From Parvularculaceae bacterium (GTDB lineage: Bacteria > Pseudomonadota > Alphaproteobacteria > Caulobacterales > Parvularculaceae): 7,510 bases of DNA. The stretch is from positions 1 through 7,510 of the forward strand of contig SHAI01000125.1 in NCBI GenBank assembly GCA_004213235.1, written 5' to 3'. A model generated the notes under the pieces. That model was given only the letters and a program-made list of their open reading frames with translations. It ran no database searches and was not told where the DNA came from. Below, in pieces: positions 6,602-7,510 of the stretch. The position numbers and the translations under genes are program-made. Position 1 is the stretch's first letter. Each line of letters opens with the position of its first letter.

Positions 6602-7510
6602 TACTTAACACTGGAAAGCTTATGCTGCGCACCGCGCGTCAGCACTGACGGGGCTTGGCCTGCCAAACGGTATAACCAGACTTTAACGGTAAGCCCGTCG
6701 CTATTTTCTTTTTCCGGCTGCAGTGACACAACATTGACCCGTTCCAGCCCGGCATCCCGACACCAAACGCCGACCTCATCATCAGTAAACCCAAGACGCC
6801 GGTGGGCGTGTTCCTCACGGAGAAATTCCAGATTGTGGGGTGCAAAATCGGAAATGATCAGGCGACCACCAGGCTGCAGCAATCTGGCGGCCTCACTGAC
6901 AGCGACTGCCGGTTCGGCTAAAAAGTGCAAGACGTGATGAACGCATACGACATCCGCTGAGCTGGCAGGGAGCGGTAATGAAAAAATATCGCCCAGCCGA
7001 ACCTGGGCATGTGCCACACCCGCCTCGTCGAGTTTTGCACGGGCAACGGAAAGCATTTCGCGCGACGCGTCAAACCCGACGCCTTGCGTATACAGATCAG
7101 AGAATACCGTCAGCATACGTCCTGTACCGGTACCAAAGTCAACAAAATTGCCGATCGGCTGATCGCCAAGCAGTTCGTGCATGCGCTGTTCGATTTTGGC
7201 TTCCGCGATATGCAGGCCGCGAACGCGCTCCCAATTTGCCGCATTGGTTTCAAAATAAGCCGCAGCAACACCGTCTCGTGCCTCCCGGCTTTGCTGAAAC
7301 CGCTCCCGATCACGGGCAATGACGCGGTCAGTAGCCTCATTCAGCCCATCGAGCGCTATTGCAACGGCCATGAGAACGCGGTCGGATGGGTCTGATGCAA
7401 AACGGTAAAAAATCCACGACCCTTCTCGGTGACGTTCCACCAAACCGGCATCTGCCAGAATCTTGAGGTGCCGGCTCACGCGTGGCTGGCTCTGCCCCAG
7501 GATTTGCGTG
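6601..7510 (-). CDS. ArsR-family HTH regulator fused to SAM-dependent methyltransferase, 5' end missing
   Basis: 302 codons are visible and the reading frame stays open to the right edge, so the N-terminus is missing. Visible residues about 1-40 are the C-terminal half of an ArsR winged helix: GQSQPRVSRHLKIL (5-18) is the recognition helix and REGSWIFYRF (28-37) the beta-wing. A helical linker follows, then a class I methyltransferase domain with FVDFGTGTGR (motif I, 122-131), GFDAS (145-149), RLGDIFSLPLP (171-181), VVCVHHVLHFL (187-197) and LQPGGRLIISDFAPHN (211-226). The glycine-rich SAM loop looks intact, so the protein can probably bind SAM or SAH. Its place before metF and metH fits a regulator of the methionine cycle; SahR-type ArsR regulators are the closest precedent I recall. 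No metal-site cysteine cluster is seen in the visible HTH part. Whether the domain catalyses or only senses is unknown. Confidence 0.93.
   Translation of the reverse strand, partial: TQILGQSQPRVSRHLKILADAGLVERHREGSWIFYRFASDPSDRVLMAVAIALDGLNEATDRVIARDRERFQQSREARDGVAAAYFETNAANWERVRGLHIAEAKIEQRMHELLGDQPIGNFVDFGTGTGRMLTVFSDLYTQGVGFDASREMLSVARAKLDEAGVAHAQVRLGDIFSLPLPASSADVVCVHHVLHFLAEPAVAVSEAARLLQPGGRLIISDFAPHNLEFLREEHAHRRLGFTDDEVGVWCRDAGLERVNVVSLQPEKENSDGLTVKVWLYRLAGQAPSVLTRGAQHKLSSVK

Larger units (their letters stand above)
2446..7510 (-). other. methionine / one-carbon operon (regulator-metF-flavoprotein-metH)
   Basis: Four collinear genes separated by 14, 35 and 8 nt, with no visible room for an internal terminator and promoter. 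They are most likely one transcript starting beyond the right edge. The content links 5,10-methylene-THF reduction (MetF) to methyl transfer (MetH), with an ArsR-methyltransferase fusion in the leading visible position. Any SAM or SAH riboswitch or operator would lie upstream of 7510 and cannot be seen. Confidence 0.8.

Overview
The window reads as an ordinary chromosomal segment of an alphaproteobacterium. The evidence is the split-type methionine synthase, an ArsR-methyltransferase fusion next to metF, a soluble TerB-DnaJ protein near an AmpD-type amidase, and the residue-level style of these proteins. Genus cannot be fixed from the sequence. Every supported gene lies on the minus strand, so the window is transcribed from high to low coordinates. 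I see no rRNA, tRNA, CRISPR array, insertion sequence, phage gene or long repeat.

Right half (7510 down to 2446): a compact methionine / one-carbon operon. In transcription order it holds an ArsR-type DNA-binding protein fused to a SAM-dependent methyltransferase domain (5' end beyond the window), metF (GTG start, 14 nt later), a pyridoxamine-5'-phosphate-oxidase-like flavin-binding protein (35 nt later), and a split cobalamin-dependent methionine synthase metH (8 nt later). MetF makes 5-methyl-THF, and MetH passes its methyl group through cobalamin to homocysteine. The upstream ArsR-methyltransferase fusion is a good candidate for the local regulator, sensing SAM or SAH. MetH carries the pterin, cap, B12 and activation modules but no N-terminal homocysteine/zinc module. 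That module is not encoded anywhere in the visible part of the operon.

Gap 2301-2445: the metH operon ends here, with a weak candidate terminator and a weak candidate promoter for the next unit.

Left half (2300 down to 1): a second collinear group. It holds a TerB-DnaJ co-chaperone-like protein, a possible small membrane protein (78 aa, uncertain), a ten-helix EamA/DMT transporter, and an AmpD-like N-acetylmuramoyl-L-alanine amidase. The amidase start overlaps the transporter stop by 4 nt, and the gene is cut by the left edge.

I do not find strong evidence for a wholly new system. The points most worth a second look are the homocysteine-module gap in the met operon, the flavin-binding protein in that place, the fused regulator/methyltransferase, the transporter-amidase coupling and the small membrane ORF.
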